Assembly (NCBI RefSeq): GCF_001720465.1 | Contig: NZ_CP017113.1 | Span: 2,604,001 to 2,668,000 of the forward strand | Length of the DNA stretch: 64,000 nt | Direction of reading: 5' to 3' | Source: Porphyrobacter sp. LM 6 | GTDB lineage: Bacteria > Pseudomonadota > Alphaproteobacteria > Sphingomonadales > Sphingomonadaceae | Part shown: piece by piece, positions 63,642-64,000 of the stretch | Numbering within the stretch: position 1 is the stretch's first letter | Layout of the letters: each line of letters begins with the position of its first letter | Made by a program: the position numbers and the translations under genes | Notes under the pieces: model-generated | Seen by the model: only the letters and a program-made list of their open reading frames with translations | Database searches by the model: none | What the model was told of the DNA's origin: nothing

Positions 63642-64000
63642 TCAATCCTTCACGTATTCATCACATTGCGCCGATCCGCCCGCAGGCAGTTCGGCCTTGC
63701 CGGACGCATCCCGGCCATCATTCTCGCGCGTGCTCGCTGTTTCGCTCCCGCGGAACTGCGCGAGCCGGGACACCGCATGGCGTACCCGCTCGGCCGCACG
63801 CATGTCGCCCGGATGTCCGGCGACGCCGAGGTGCACCACATTGTCGCGGCCCATTGCCACAGACAGCGCGGTGCGGTCCAGAGGCAAGACCTGCCCGCGC
63901 ATCCCCGAACCTTCCGCATCATTGCCGACCCGCCAGGCCTGATCGAGTTTGCGCCGGCCATCCTCGCTGCTGTCGCTGGCGTGGAGCACTGCGGCCAACC
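63642..64000 (-). CDS. YlxR-like (DUF448) protein, C-terminal part
   Basis: The frame enters from the right edge of the window and ends at 63642, 9 bases before infB. About 119 codons are visible (AAVLHASDSSEDGRRKLDQAW..). Its position between nusA and infB and the RTALSVAMGRDNVVHLGV stretch (an L7Ae-like RNA-binding half) fit the extended YlxR/DUF448 proteins of sphingomonads. The N-terminal RNA-binding motif is outside the window. Confidence 0.75.
   Translation of the reverse strand, partial: LAAVLHASDSSEDGRRKLDQAWRVGNDAEGSGMRGQVLPLDRTALSVAMGRDNVVHLGVAGHPGDMRAAERVRHAVSRLAQFRGSETASTRENDGRDASGKAELPAGGSAQCDEYVKD

Overview
The window is GC-rich alphaproteobacterial DNA, most likely Sphingomonadales and probably Erythrobacteraceae or a relative. 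The grounds are a GcrA-type cell-cycle regulator, the nusA-side cluster ylxR-infB-rbfA-truB-rpsO-pnp, and several sphingomonad-style small families (YceI, DUF1697, DUF3703, DUF481 barrel). The species cannot be fixed from sequence alone.

Layout: (i) 1-1640 is chromosome, with a PF10118 hydrolase overlapping a small membrane protein resembling styrene-oxide isomerase. (ii) 1641-50714 reads as one integrated genomic island of about 49 kb. Its right end is the 3' end of an intact tRNA-Ser(CGA) gene at 50696-50785 (minus strand). A 19-bp exact copy of that 3' end lies at 1641-1659. (iii) 50715-64000 is conserved chromosome: hspQ, an ABC-2 permease, gcrA, pnp, rpsO, truB, tdk, yceI, rbfA, infB and the end of ylxR.

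The island is a mosaic stitched together by insertion sequences. Three full 1,526-bp copies and one 436-bp fragment of the same IS3-family element occur (2303-3828, 4428-5953, 20779-22304, 34287-34722), plus one IS21-family element (46768-49260). None of the full elements has matching target duplications at its two ends, and almost every junction cuts a gene: an outer-membrane barrel, rhs, the integrase, copA, a YeeE-type transporter, corA, and an unknown gene beside an HNH nuclease. The island therefore looks rearranged and probably immobile.

Three cargo blocks stand out. Block 1 (4041-20778) has two RHS-repeat toxin genes facing each other, sharing an apparently identical 1,795-bp core (6681-8475 and 18984-20778, inverted). 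Their C-terminal tips differ completely and each is followed by its own overlapping small gene, a likely immunity gene. Between them lies a virB3-B4-B6-B8-B9-B10-B11-B2 type IV secretion operon with no relaxase, VirD4 or VirB5. A detached rhs N-terminal fragment carries a Sec signal peptide. Recombination between the inverted cores would swap tip and immunity gene. Block 2 (23845-34290) is metal resistance: a CDF exporter, DUF3703, a His-rich protein and czcCBA, read from a promoter carrying a perfect MerR-type dyad; a divergent merR operon; and cueR with a decapitated copA. Block 3 (34723-46767) looks like a thiol/oxidation-stress regulon: two MarR regulators with a four-cysteine tail (one frameshifted in a six-base G/C run), extra copies of GAPDH and cysteinyl-tRNA synthetase, two MsrA, one MsrB, a hydrolase-OsmC fusion, a glutathione transferase, ZIP and CorA transporters and a LysR regulator. 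Four copies of the palindrome TATGCG-N3-CGCATA sit only in the promoters of this block, suggesting one regulon under the MarR proteins.
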